Shown here piece after piece: positions 48,702-56,413 of a stretch of DNA of 64,000 bases; position 1 is the stretch's first letter; each line of letters begins with the position of its first letter. The position numbers and the translations under genes are program-made. The notes beneath the pieces are model-generated. The model did no database searches and was not told where the DNA came from. It worked only from the letters and a program-made list of their open reading frames with translations. This stretch comes from Silicimonas sp963779765 (lineage in GTDB: Bacteria > Pseudomonadota > Alphaproteobacteria > Rhodobacterales > Rhodobacteraceae), in contig CAVZZP010000002.1 in NCBI GenBank assembly GCA_963779765.1, forward strand, positions 1,426,001 to 1,490,000. Reading direction: 5' to 3'.

Positions 48702-49353
48702 CAGCCGCGCTCCAGCGCGGCGCGGCCCGCGTCGGTCAGGTCATAAACCCCGACCGACACCCTCACGAACCAGCCATAGTGGTTATCAGCCATCATCCGC
48801 GTCGCAAGCTTCACCCCCGTCTCGCGCGCCACCACCGCGCCGCGCGATGCGCCGCGACCGCGCCAGATGCGCCGCGCAGCGCACCGCGTCCTGCCGATAG
48901 GCGGTGACGATCGCACCCCGCGTCCCGCCCCGGTTCGGGATCGCCCTCGCGCCGCGCGAACTCACGCAGAAGCCGGGCCTTCCGTTGCGGCGCGCGCCGG
49001 GGCGAAAAGGGCGTGGGATCGCAATGCGCCTCGACGAACCCGTCCTCCAGACGCACCGTGAGAAGCCCAAGCCCCAGCCGCCGGCAAAGCACCTTCATGT
49101 TCTTGAGCCCCGACCAGGCCGCACGGCCCCGGCCCCTCGGCGCGGCGATGTAGACCGCATCCGACAGCGCCAGACGCGCCACGCCCTGATGCACCAGCGC
49201 CAGCGAGAAGGCGGTCTTCATCTCGACGATCACCGGTTCGTCCTCGCCCGCACGACAGGCAACGACGTCGGCCGACCCGACCTCGCCTTTCACCTCATAG
49301 CCCTGCGCCTCGAGAAACGCCTTGATCGGCGCGTAGAGATCGGTTTCCCGCAC
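48701..49353 (-). CDS. DUF2161 family, PD-(D/E)XK-like putative nuclease (two apparent +1 frameshifts, 48928-48931 and 48863-48864)
   Basis: The start is GTG 49353 ('VRETDLYAPIKAFLEAQGYE'). The PD-(D/E)XK core is visible: Asp in 'VGSADVVACRAG', ExK in 'EPVIVEMKTAFSLALVHQ'. It goes on as 'KVLCRRLGLGLLTVRL' and then breaks at 'GDPEPG'. 'TRGAIVTAYRQDAVRCAAHL' follows in frame two and 'ASRGAVVARETGVKLATRMM', 'ADNHYGWFVRVSVGVYDLTD' in frame three. Removing two bases gives 216 residues, matching the family. The C-terminal part is a winged-helix. It is coupled to recO, so a DNA-repair link is plausible (inference). Confidence 0.78.
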
Positions 49354-49367
49354 AGGCCTGCGGCGCG

Positions 49368-49541
49368 TTACCGCTTGCCACGTCCCGGGATCGGGGACCG
49401 CACCGACCGGTTCACCTTCCCACCCGGCCCGCCGTCCACTCCGGGCGGAATGCGGCTTTGTCCCGGCTCGTGTCCGCCCTTCCCCTTCGACTCGTCCGGG
49501 GTCTTTTTTGTCTTCGTCGATGGCTTCTTCGATTTCGGCAT
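49368..49541 (-). CDS. Small basic protein of unknown function
   Basis: 57 residues from ATG 49541, preceded by a near-perfect Shine-Dalgarno AGGAGGTG 6 bp upstream. That is the main evidence that it is a real gene. It is rich in Lys, Pro and Gly ('MPKSKKPSTKTKKTPDESKG') and without a hydrophobic core, so probably disordered. It stops 14 bp before the DUF2161 start on the same strand. A nucleic-acid-binding role would fit the charge but is a guess. Confidence 0.6.
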   Translation of the reverse strand: MPKSKKPSTKTKKTPDESKGKGGHEPGQSRIPPGVDGGPGGKVNRSVRSPIPGRGKR

Positions 49542-49696
49542 GGCGACACCTCCTGGGTTTGCCGCACCAAACCGCGTGCGGCGCGCGCGTGCAAGGCCCG
49601 GCGGCATCATGCGCGCGCCTTGAGGCATGGGTGACAAGCCCCGGACGACCCGCTATGAGGGCGCCGAATTCCAGCGACAAAACGAGTGACGTCACA

Positions 49697-50617
49697 ATGA
49701 CCATCAAAGTCTTCGGCCACAAATCCCCCGACACCGACTCGACCGGCTCGCCCATCATCTGGGCCTGGTTCCTGAGCGAATGCCGCGGCACCCCGGCCGA
49801 GGCGCGGCTTCTGGGCGAGCCCAACTCCGAAGCGCTCTGGATGCTGTCCCGCTGGAACCTCGACAAGCCCGCCTATCTCGAGGACGTGTCCGACGCCGAC
49901 ACCTGCGTCATCGTCGACACCAACAACGTGGCCGAGCTGCCCGCCCACATCAACGACGCCCGCGTGACCGAGGTCATCGACCACCACATGCTTCAGGGCG
50001 GACTGAAGACGAAGTCGCCCATCAACATCACCGTCCGTCCCGTCGCCTGCACCGCGACGATCATGCACGATCTCATGGGTGACGAGGCCGCGCGGATGCC
50101 CGAAGCGATCAAGGGTGCGATGCTGTCCTGCATCCTCTCCGACACGCTCGAGTTCCGCTCGCCCACGACCACCGACGTCGACCGCAAGCTGGCCGAGGAT
50201 CTCGCCGCCGACCTCGGCATCGCGATCCCCGACTACGCCGCCGAGATGTTCGCCGCCAAGTCCGACGTGTCGTCCTATTCGGACGCCGAGCTTCTGCGCA
50301 TGGACTCCAAGGAATACGACGTCGACGGCACGAAATTCCGCGTCTCGGTGATGGAGACGACCTCTCCCTCCACCGTGCTCGCACGCAAGAAGGGTCTGAT
50401 GGAGGACATGGTGACCGTCGCCGAAGAAGACGGCGTCGACCAGGTTCTGTTCTTCCTCGTCGACATCTTGGCCGAGGAGTCGATCCTCTTCGTCCCGAAT
50501 GACCTCGTGCGCCGCGTGGCCGAGAAAAGCTTCGGCGTCACTGCCGACAGCGACCTCGTCAGCCTGCCAGGCGTCGTCAGCCGCAAGAAGCAGATCATCC
50601 CCGCCCTGAAGGTCTGA
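49697..50617 (+). CDS. ppaC: Manganese-dependent (family II) inorganic pyrophosphatase
   Basis: 306 residues from ATG 49697. It is a DHH phosphoesterase with 'KVFGHKSPDTDSTGSPIIWA' (metal His/Asp), 'TCVIVDTNN', the DHH-like 'EVIDHHMLQG' and 'ATIMHDLMG', and the DHHA2 C-terminal domain with 'VSVMETTSPSTVLARKKG' and 'LPGVVSRKKQIIPAL' (the SRKKQ motif). It hydrolyses PPi to two phosphates. It has its own terminator. Confidence 0.96.
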   Translation: MTIKVFGHKSPDTDSTGSPIIWAWFLSECRGTPAEARLLGEPNSEALWMLSRWNLDKPAYLEDVSDADTCVIVDTNNVAELPAHINDARVTEVIDHHMLQGGLKTKSPINITVRPVACTATIMHDLMGDEAARMPEAIKGAMLSCILSDTLEFRSPTTTDVDRKLAEDLAADLGIAIPDYAAEMFAAKSDVSSYSDAELLRMDSKEYDVDGTKFRVSVMETTSPSTVLARKKGLMEDMVTVAEEDGVDQVLFFLVDILAEESILFVPNDLVRRVAEKSFGVTADSDLVSLPGVVSRKKQIIPALKV

Positions 50618-50641
50618 CCCCGACCTGTGGTAAAACGCAGG

Positions 50642-50664
50642 GGCGCTCTCCGGAGCGCCTTTTT
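50642..50664 (+). terminator. Intrinsic terminator of ppaC
   Basis: GGCGCTC (50642-50648), loop TCCG and GAGCGCC (50653-50659), followed by TTTTT (50660-50664), 25 bp after the ppaC stop. Confidence 0.92.
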
Positions 50665-50724
50665 GCTTTCCGCGCCGAAGACAATCGCGCTAGGTCCGGT
50701 CAGGACCATCGCGACGGAGACACC

Positions 50725-51597
50725 ATGACCGAGATCATCGAAACCCTCGCCGACGTCTCGGACCGCTACGACGCGGTGTTCTGCGATCTCTGGGGCTGCC
50801 TTCATGACGGCATCCGCGCCTTTCCCGAAGCGGTCGAAGCCCTGCGCGGCTTCAAGGACAGGGGCGGCCGCGTAGTGCTGCTGACGAACGCGCCCCGCCC
50901 CCGCGCCGACGTCGCCCGGCAACTCGACCGCTTCGGCGTGCCCACCGACTGCTGGGACACCATCGCGACCTCGGGCGACAGCGCGCGCGTGGCGATGTTC
51001 GAAGGCGTCATCGGCGACAAAGTCTGGTTCATGGGACAGGATTACGACCTGACCTTCTTCGAGCCGCCGAAGATCGTTCCCGACCCCACGCCCGTCACGC
51101 GCGTGGCGCTCGACCAGGCCACCGGCATCGCCTGCCTCGGCCCGTTCGAGCCGGACGCCGATCCTGCGGTCAACCGGCCCGAGTTTCTGTATGCCAAGCA
51201 GAAGGGCCTGAAGCTCCTCTGTGCCAATCCCGACATCGTCGTCGACCGGGGCGAAAGCCGCGAATGGTGCGCCGGCGCCCTCGCCGCGCTCTACACCGAG
51301 ATGGGGGGCGAAAGCCTTTACTTCGGCAAGCCGCACCCCCCGGTCTACACCCTCGCCCGCCAGCGCCTGTCCGAGTTGGGAGCCGACGTCCCTGACAGCC
51401 GCATCCTCTGCATCGGCGACGGCATCAACACCGACATTCAGGGCGCGCTCGGCGAGGATCTCGACAGCCTCTTCATCACGGGCGGCCTCGCCAAGGAAGA
51501 GACACGCACCGATCGCCAGCCCGAGGCCGAGGCGCTCGACAGCTTCGTGGCCCAGGCGCGCCTGACGCCCACCTACGCCATCGGCTACCTGCGCTGA
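50725..51597 (+). CDS. HAD-superfamily hydrolase, TIGR01459/class IIA type
   Basis: 290 residues. HAD motif I is degenerate: 'RYDAVFCDLWGCLHDGIRAF' has D-x-W-G where the usual is DxDGT/V, typical of this subfamily (DLWG.LHDG). Motif II is 'VVLLTNAPRP', and motifs III/IV are 'LYFGKPHPPVYTLARQRLSE' and 'ILCIGDGINTDIQGALGED'. It probably dephosphorylates a small sugar or nucleotide phosphate, but the substrate is unknown. The start ATG 50725 follows a GGAGACACC ribosome-binding site. Confidence 0.88.
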   Translation: MTEIIETLADVSDRYDAVFCDLWGCLHDGIRAFPEAVEALRGFKDRGGRVVLLTNAPRPRADVARQLDRFGVPTDCWDTIATSGDSARVAMFEGVIGDKVWFMGQDYDLTFFEPPKIVPDPTPVTRVALDQATGIACLGPFEPDADPAVNRPEFLYAKQKGLKLLCANPDIVVDRGESREWCAGALAALYTEMGGESLYFGKPHPPVYTLARQRLSELGADVPDSRILCIGDGINTDIQGALGEDLDSLFITGGLAKEETRTDRQPEAEALDSFVAQARLTPTYAIGYLR

Positions 51598-51614
51598 CAC
51601 CTGCCATACGTTTT

Positions 51615-51642
51615 GCCGACACTTTGCCGACGCTTCGCCGAC
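51615..51642. repeat. 11-bp phased tandem repeat (GCCGAC core, 3 units)
   Basis: GCCGAC occurs at 51615, 51626 and 51637, exactly 11 bp apart, within units such as ACTTTGCCGAC and GCTTCGCCGAC. It lies 18 bp after the HAD stop and before the ccrM terminator, in a convergent gap, like the repeat at 23717-23755. Confidence 0.65.
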
Positions 51643-51675
51643 ACGGGTTTCAGGCCCGCCCCCCACACGCTCCGG

Positions 51676-51703
51676 AAAAAAGAACCCCGCCACAAGGGCG
51701 GGG
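51676..51703 (-). terminator. Intrinsic terminator of ccrM
   Basis: On the minus strand, CCCCGCC (from 51697-51703), a 5-base loop and GGCGGGG (51685-51691) lead to TTCTTTTTT (51676-51684). It lies about 54 bp past the ccrM stop. Confidence 0.88.
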
Positions 51704-51756
51704 TCAGGTGCAGTGCCGTGGGCGGCCACAGGCACCGGCGGTAAGGTCTTGAGGTC

Positions 51757-52851
51757 CTACATCTCGGACCGAATCTGCTGACGGAAGACGTCGATGGACA
51801 CCGGTTTTCCGTCCCGGCGGATGTGCCAGTAGGTCCAGCCATTGCACGAAGGCGCGCCCTCAAATGCGGCGCCGACTTGGTGGATCGACCCCGACACCCC
51901 GTCCGCAACGAGGGTGCCATCCGCCCTGACCTTCGCGGCCTTGCCGGAAGGACTCGTGAGCATCTCGCCCGGCCGCAGCATCCCACGTTCGACCAGTTGT
52001 CCGAAGGGAACGCGCGGCTCCGCGCGTTTCGACGACGTCACTTCCAGCGCCGAGCGGTCGAAAAGGCGCACGTTGCGCAGCCGACGCTCGGCCACGTCGC
52101 GATACGCCTTTTCCCGTTCTATTCCAATGAAGTGGCGTCCCAGCATCTTGGCGACGGCGCCCGTCGTGCCGGTCCCGAAGAAAGGGTCCAGCACAACGTC
52201 GCCCGCGTTCGTCGTGCCGAGCAGAACACGATGAAGCAAAAACTCCGGCTTCTGCGTCGGATGCGCCTTGTCGCCGTTGGCATCCTTCAGCCGCTCATGC
52301 CCGGTGCAGATCGGCAGCACCCAGTCCGAGCGCATCTGGATGCCCTCGTTCAACGCCTTCAGCGCCTCGTAGTTGAAGGTGTACTTCGACCCCTCGTCCC
52401 GGCTTGCCCAGATCAGCGTCTCGTGCGCGTTCGTCAGGCGCTTGCCGCGGAAGTTCGGCATCGGGTTCGACTTCCGCCAGACCACGTCGTTGAGGATCCA
52501 GAACCCCTGGTTCTGAAGCTCCGCGCCAAGCCGGAAAACGTTGTGGTACGAGCCGATCACCCAGATGGCACCGTTCGGCTTCAACAGCCGTCGCGCAACG
52601 GCCAGCCATTCTCGTGTAAACTGGTCATAGGCGGCGAAGGATCCGAACTGGTCCCAGGCGTCATCGACGGCGTCTACACGCGAATTGTCGGGACGGTGAA
52701 GCTCGCCCTTGAGCTGCAGGTTGTAGGGAGGATCAGCGAAGATCAGGTCGACCGAGGCCTCGGGTAGACCGCGCATCACCTCGATGCAGTCGCCGTCGAG
52801 AATGGTGTCGAGCGGCAGGCGCGCCGCCTCTTTCCGCGTTCTGGTGGTCAT
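51757..52851 (-). CDS. ccrM: Cell-cycle-regulated DNA adenine methyltransferase CcrM (GANTC)
   Basis: 364 residues. It is a beta-class N6-adenine methyltransferase with catalytic motif IV 'VDLIFADPPYNLQLKGELHR' (DPPY), then the substrate loop 'KSNPMPNFRGKRLTNAHETL', and motif I after it 'VLDPFFGTGTTGAVAKMLGR'. The C-terminal RAMA-like domain ('LVERGMLRPGEMLTSPSGKA', 'NGWTYWHIRRDGKPVSIDVF') is characteristic of CcrM. It methylates GANTC after replication and gates cell-cycle genes. Two GANTC sites lie in its own promoter region. It follows rnhB, a conserved pairing. Confidence 0.95.
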   Translation of the reverse strand: MTTRTRKEAARLPLDTILDGDCIEVMRGLPEASVDLIFADPPYNLQLKGELHRPDNSRVDAVDDAWDQFGSFAAYDQFTREWLAVARRLLKPNGAIWVIGSYHNVFRLGAELQNQGFWILNDVVWRKSNPMPNFRGKRLTNAHETLIWASRDEGSKYTFNYEALKALNEGIQMRSDWVLPICTGHERLKDANGDKAHPTQKPEFLLHRVLLGTTNAGDVVLDPFFGTGTTGAVAKMLGRHFIGIEREKAYRDVAERRLRNVRLFDRSALEVTSSKRAEPRVPFGQLVERGMLRPGEMLTSPSGKAAKVRADGTLVADGVSGSIHQVGAAFEGAPSCNGWTYWHIRRDGKPVSIDVFRQQIRSEM

Positions 52852-52967
52852 CTCTGCCTCTGTCCCGAGCGTCTTTGCGACGCGTCGCCTTGTTGGGGCA
52901 AAGATGAGTTCAGACGGGATTCGCCGTCAAATTCTTTTTTGAATCAGTGACTTAAGATTTCGGCTTG
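52852..52967 (-). promoter_or_regulatory. ccrM promoter region with two GANTC sites
   Basis: The 116-bp gap upstream of ccrM is AT-rich and contains GATTC (52918-52922) and GAATC (52941-52945), 67 and 90 bp before the start codon. A TTAA lies at 52952-52955, but there is no full CtrA box. In Caulobacter the ccrM promoter also carries GANTC sites whose hemimethylation affects transcription; the same control is inferred here. Confidence 0.5.
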
Positions 52968-53579
52968 TCACAAGATATTGTAGACTGGCTTGAACGAACG
53001 CCTATGGTGTGGGGTCAGCCCTAACCGATCGAGTGCGTCGCGATGCGCCTTTGTCGGGTAGCCTGCATTGCGTTCCCAGCCATACCCGGGGTGCTGTTGC
53101 GCCAAATCCACCATGAGCCGATCACGCACCACCTTCGCCACGATCGACGCGGCCGCGACCGACAGGCTGCGCGCGTCGCCCTTCACCACGGCCGTCGCGG
53201 GGCAGCACAGTTGGCGGGGAATGAGGTTGCCGTCCACCAGCGCGTGACAGGGCGTCAGTCCAAGTCCGGCCACCGCCCGCTCCATGGCGAGGTGCGCGGC
53301 ACGCAGGATGTTCAGCCGGTCGATCTCTTCGACCGTAGCATGGGCGACCGACACGACGGCGGTGGCGACAAGGATGTCGTAAAGCCTCTCACGCTCCCGC
53401 GCAGGCAACTTCTTGGAATCGTTCAGGCCATCCGGCACGCAGGTCCGTGTCAGGATGACAGCCGCCGCCGTTACCGGGCCCGCCAGGGGACCGCGTCCCG
53501 CCTCGTCCACGCCCGCCACGACGCGGGCTCCCGCGGCGAAGCAGAACTCTTCCTCGGAGAAGTCGGGCCGGACATTCAT
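52968..53579 (-). CDS. rnhB: Ribonuclease HII
   Basis: 203 residues from ATG 53579. It cuts RNA in RNA:DNA hybrids and at single ribonucleotides. Motifs: 'VVAGVDEAGRGPLAGPVTAA' (the DEAGRG metal site), 'LNDSKKLPARERERLYDILV', 'HALVDGNLIPRQ' and 'SLSVAAASIVAKVVRDRLM' (with the GYGWERNAGYPTKAH region). It ends 'LTPHHRRSFKPVYNIL', normal length. An upstream in-frame ATG at 53615 is less likely. ccrM lies directly downstream. Confidence 0.95.
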   Translation of the reverse strand: MNVRPDFSEEEFCFAAGARVVAGVDEAGRGPLAGPVTAAAVILTRTCVPDGLNDSKKLPARERERLYDILVATAVVSVAHATVEEIDRLNILRAAHLAMERAVAGLGLTPCHALVDGNLIPRQLCCPATAVVKGDARSLSVAAASIVAKVVRDRLMVDLAQQHPGYGWERNAGYPTKAHRDALDRLGLTPHHRRSFKPVYNIL

Positions 53580-53680
53580 GCCCGACGTGATGGCCGAGGC
53601 CGTCGCACGGATCAAGCCCCGTCACGAAAAGCGGCGACCGGATCGCTCCGGCCGCCGCAGTACTCGTGTTACTCGTCATG

Positions 53681-53742
53681 GTACTCGGTGACCCCACCAC
53701 TCGTGAATTTCGTACTCGTTGATCCCACCACTCGTGAAACTG
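53681..53742. repeat. 31-bp tandem repeat with ACTCGT motifs
   Basis: Two adjacent 31-bp units, 53681-53711 and 53712-53742, share GTACTCGKTGAYCCCACC then ACTCGTGAA. Two further ACTCGT copies (53662, 53671) precede them. The array sits upstream of rnhB and downstream of the hypothetical gene at 53831-54373 on the same strand. It may hold regulator binding sites or be a small duplication. Confidence 0.65.
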
Positions 53743-53830
53743 CGGGCCAGGGCGGGGACCCTGGCCCACCGGCGCAGAGATGGAGATGTGCGGGATGCCC
53801 GCGCCGGTATCCGGGTTTGTGTCGCGCAGC

Positions 53831-54373
53831 CTAGCGCCGCGAGACGCGCCAGCCGTCCCGTTGCAGGCACAGCACGCTGTAGACCGGCACCACGTCGTTG
53901 CGGGTGCGGACATACTGACGGCAGTCCCTGGGAAGGCGGCTGGACCATTTGAAGTGTCGGCCCAGGCAGCTCTGGTCATAGACGAGCCGGTTTCCTGGAC
54001 CTTCGCGATCGAGGACGTAGAGGCAGCGCTCGGGAAGCGGCGTGTTCTGCTTCCAACCGGGCTGCGGCTGCGCGCGGCGGTCATAGCGCCTCAGGTCGCC
54101 GTCGACCCACCTCCCCCGGTTGTCCAGGACGCGGTCATCTCGTCCGAACTCCGGCCACCGCGACTCTTCGCGCGGCGAGCGCTTCTCAATGAGTGCCTGC
54201 TCGCGATCCTTGCGATCGTCGTGGTTGTCGATGGCTTTGGCGACGATGCCAAGTGCCACCAGACCGGCGATTGTCTTCGCGACATCATTCGTCTCGGCCG
54301 CCGCCGGCAGGGGGGCAGCGGCGATCCCCAGGGCGGTGACGGCCGTGACGGCCATGTGGGCTAGTCGGTTCAT
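53831..54373 (-). CDS. Exported hypothetical protein
   Basis: 180 residues. A clear signal peptide ('NRLAHMAVTAVTALGIAAAP', cleavage near PAAAE) is followed by a charged, Arg/Asp-rich mature part without hydrophobic segments ('DDRVLDNRGRWVDGDLRRYD') and four Cys in the last third ('ERCLYVLDREGPGNRLVYDQ', 'SCLGRHFK', 'RDCRQYV', 'LCLQRDGW'), which could form two disulfides. I do not recognise a family. Probably periplasmic. Confidence 0.65.
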   Translation of the reverse strand: MNRLAHMAVTAVTALGIAAAPLPAAAETNDVAKTIAGLVALGIVAKAIDNHDDRKDREQALIEKRSPREESRWPEFGRDDRVLDNRGRWVDGDLRRYDRRAQPQPGWKQNTPLPERCLYVLDREGPGNRLVYDQSCLGRHFKWSSRLPRDCRQYVRTRNDVVPVYSVLCLQRDGWRVSRR

Positions 54374-54538
54374 CTTCGTTCCCCCTGTCGTGTTCTGGCG
54401 GCGATGCGCCGCGTTTCGATGAGGGGAAGGTGGGTCGATGGGACGTGCAGAACAATATCGCCGACCTGTTATGCGATATCACTCCCGTCGGGGATGACCG
54501 ATATTGATTTTCACGTCCGGCAAACCCATCGTGCAAGC

Positions 54539-54838
54539 ATGACCAGTACCCTCCGCATCTTTTCCCCCGCTCTTCTGATCGCCCTTGTTCTGGCCTCTCC
54601 GGCCGGGGCCGATTGCTTCGCCGACTACAAGGCCAAGCAGGAGTCCCCTTATCGCCTGCATTATGGTGTTATGAAGATCGACTCTGACCCCTGCACCATG
54701 TCAGACTCGGTGTCGGCGACCGTGTCGGGCCGCCTTCAGGCAGCCGGCTGGCAACTTCTTGCGGTCCAGTCGGTTTTCGATGAAAGCGGACTTGAAAGCA
54801 GGAAGCAGGATGCCGGCGGATATTTCCTCCGTTTCTGA
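54539..54838 (+). CDS. Small exported protein of unknown function
   Basis: 99 residues from ATG 54539. The signal peptide 'MTSTLRIFSPALLIALVLAS' is cleaved near PAGA-D; the mature part has two Cys ('DCFADYKAKQESPYRLHYGV' and 'DPCTMSDSVS') and a C-terminal 'GWQLLAVQSVFDESGLESRK'. It resembles a small periplasmic protein conserved in Rhodobacterales, with no known function. Its 3' end overlaps the winged-helix gene by 29 bp, so the two are probably co-translated and act together. Confidence 0.7.
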   Translation: MTSTLRIFSPALLIALVLASPAGADCFADYKAKQESPYRLHYGVMKIDSDPCTMSDSVSATVSGRLQAAGWQLLAVQSVFDESGLESRKQDAGGYFLRF

Positions 54839-55514
54839 GACCAAGGCAGTCGGAACCCGGATCGTCAGCTACGGCATCGCCGCAGTTGTCCTGATCCTCG
54901 TGGCGGCAGGGGCATTTCTGTTCCTCAGCCTGCCGGATGCGAACGCATTCAACTCCCGCGTCGATCGCCTCTTTGTCGAGAACACCGACCTGACGTCGTT
55001 TGCCGAGATCAAGCTTCTCGAGATCCTGGCGCAGTCCGGCACGGCCTTTTCCGAGGTTCTGGCCGGCTACCGGGCCATCATCTTCGTTCTGATGCTTTTT
55101 GCCACGGGCCTTCTGATCGCGTGCCTCGTCTTCGTGGTCACGATCATCCTTCTGAACCGCAGGATCGGCGCGATCGAGCGGCAGGGCATCCAGGTTTCGT
55201 CCCTGACCGTCAATCGCGAGGAAAACCTCGTGCTGATCAACGACATGGTCTTCACCCTGACAGGGGCCGCGGTCGAGACCATTGCCGTCCTCGCCGAGGC
55301 GCGCATGGACGGAGATGTCATGTCCGGTGCCGAGATCGAGGCGGTGATTTCAGGGAAAAGGCCCGAGGACTGCGAGGAGGCCTCGGGCGCGACCCGGATC
55401 AAGCGTCTGCGCGACGCACTTGGCAACCAGATGGTGTCCGAACTTCTCGTCAGGACCGTGGCCCGGCAAGGCTATGTCCTGGCTATCGACCAGAACGCGA
55501 TAAGGGTCATCTGA
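54810..55514 (+). CDS. Membrane-anchored winged-helix protein with inverted (TM-TM-wHTH) topology
   Basis: 234 residues from ATG 54810 (AGGAAGCAGG upstream). Predicted layout: a short cytoplasmic N-terminus, TM1 about 18-42 ('SYGIAAVVLILVAAGAFLFL'), a periplasmic loop 43-87, TM2 about 88-115 ('IIFVLMLFATGLLIACLVFV'), and a cytoplasmic C-terminal domain 126-226. That domain aligns with OmpR/PhoB winged helices: 'VSSLTVNREENLVLINDMVF', 'TIAVLAEARMDGDVMSGAEI', 'ATRIKRLRDALGNQMVSELL', 'VRTVARQGYVLA'. ToxR/CadC proteins carry the winged helix at the N-terminus, so this order is reversed. It is likely a signal-responsive regulator without phosphorylation; the preceding small secreted protein is a candidate partner. 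Confidence 0.75.
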   Translation: MPADISSVSETKAVGTRIVSYGIAAVVLILVAAGAFLFLSLPDANAFNSRVDRLFVENTDLTSFAEIKLLEILAQSGTAFSEVLAGYRAIIFVLMLFATGLLIACLVFVVTIILLNRRIGAIERQGIQVSSLTVNREENLVLINDMVFTLTGAAVETIAVLAEARMDGDVMSGAEIEAVISGKRPEDCEEASGATRIKRLRDALGNQMVSELLVRTVARQGYVLAIDQNAIRVI

Positions 55515-55700
55515 GGATTTCGGCCCGAAGCGCATAAGTGAGCCGCGATCCAAGTTTTTCCCATTAGCCAAACGCCAACCTCCAACTAGATCGGCGGCGC
55601 CGGGTCGCTCGCTCATCCCTGAGCGGCAAGGCTCCCTCGGTCGGAAGATTGCGACCCCAGCAACCGGCCGGGGGATCTCACGAGGCTGAGCATGCGAGCG

Positions 55701-56165
55701 TCAGCCAGGCGCGTCCTGAAGATGAAGCTTCATCTCCATCAGGACCTGTTGAAGCGCGTTCGTCTCGTCGAGAAGGCGTCGCGTCTCGTTGAGGGAGATC
55801 ACGCCGTCCGAGATCGAATGGTTGTACTCGGCCATCAGGATCGCAAAGCGCTGCGACAGGCGGATGACGTCCGAGGTCAGTCCCGCGGAATCGTCGCGCG
55901 GGTTCTCGTACTCAAGCCGGATATGCTGAAGCTCGGCCAGCGCTTTAGTGACGTAAGGCACGCTTGCCACGCGTTCCAGCTCCAGAAGAACGTTGACCGG
56001 CATGAAGCGATCCGCGTTCTCGTCATGCAGCGAGGCATAGCGCCCGAGTGTCGCCTTTGACTTTCCGGAGACTTCGCAAGCCTTGGCGAACCCAATGTCC
56101 TTGATCAGCGCGTCTGTATGTCTCTTCAAATAATTTTCGCGGACAGACCGCACGTCGATCCCCAT
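55701..56165 (-). CDS. Putative DNA-binding regulator, phage-CII-like
   Basis: 154 residues, all helical. The first 50 contain a helix-turn-helix-like stretch 'IGFAKACEVSGKSKATLGRY', followed by 'MPVNVLLELERVASVPYVTK' and a coiled-coil-like C-terminal half ('RRLLDETNALQQVLMEMKLH'). The pattern resembles regulators found in prophages and phage-derived regions, but I cannot assign a family. It lies upstream of tRNA-Arg with no other phage genes. The 186-bp gap after the winged-helix gene holds nothing recognised. Confidence 0.55.
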   Translation of the reverse strand: MGIDVRSVRENYLKRHTDALIKDIGFAKACEVSGKSKATLGRYASLHDENADRFMPVNVLLELERVASVPYVTKALAELQHIRLEYENPRDDSAGLTSDVIRLSQRFAILMAEYNHSISDGVISLNETRRLLDETNALQQVLMEMKLHLQDAPG

Positions 56166-56247
56166 AATCCGAAGTCCTCGCTCAGAATATCGTAAGCGAC
56201 CCCAGCGTCTGTTAACCGAAGCAATCTGATCTGCATACAGAAAATGC

Positions 56248-56324
56248 TGGCGGCCCCGGATGGAGTTCGAACCATCGACCTACCGCTTAGGAGGCGGTCG
56301 CTCTATCCTCTGAGCTACGGGGCC
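56248..56324 (-). tRNA. trnR: tRNA-Arg (anticodon CCT)
   Basis: The minus strand begins GGCCCCGTAGCTCAGAGG, with anticodon stem-loop ACCGCCTCCTAAGCGGT and T-arm GATGGTTCGAACTCCATC. It ends CGGGGCC-G plus an encoded CCA (56248-56250). The acceptor stem GGCCCCG pairs with CGGGGCC. It decodes AGG. Confidence 0.96.
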
Positions 56325-56413
56325 GCTGCCGTCTTGTGTCGTGTTCCGGCGTTCGGATCAAGCCGCTTGCGCCGACTGGCGGCAGCGCTAACGTGGAAAC
56401 AGGCAGGGTGAGC

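Noticed and set aside
49687..49694. TGACGTCA palindrome just before the ppaC start
   Set aside because: A single 8-bp palindrome overlapping the ribosome-binding area; expected by chance.
55515..55700. Possible small RNA or riboswitch between the winged-helix gene and the HTH gene
   Set aside because: No consistent hairpin with T tract or known riboswitch core was found.
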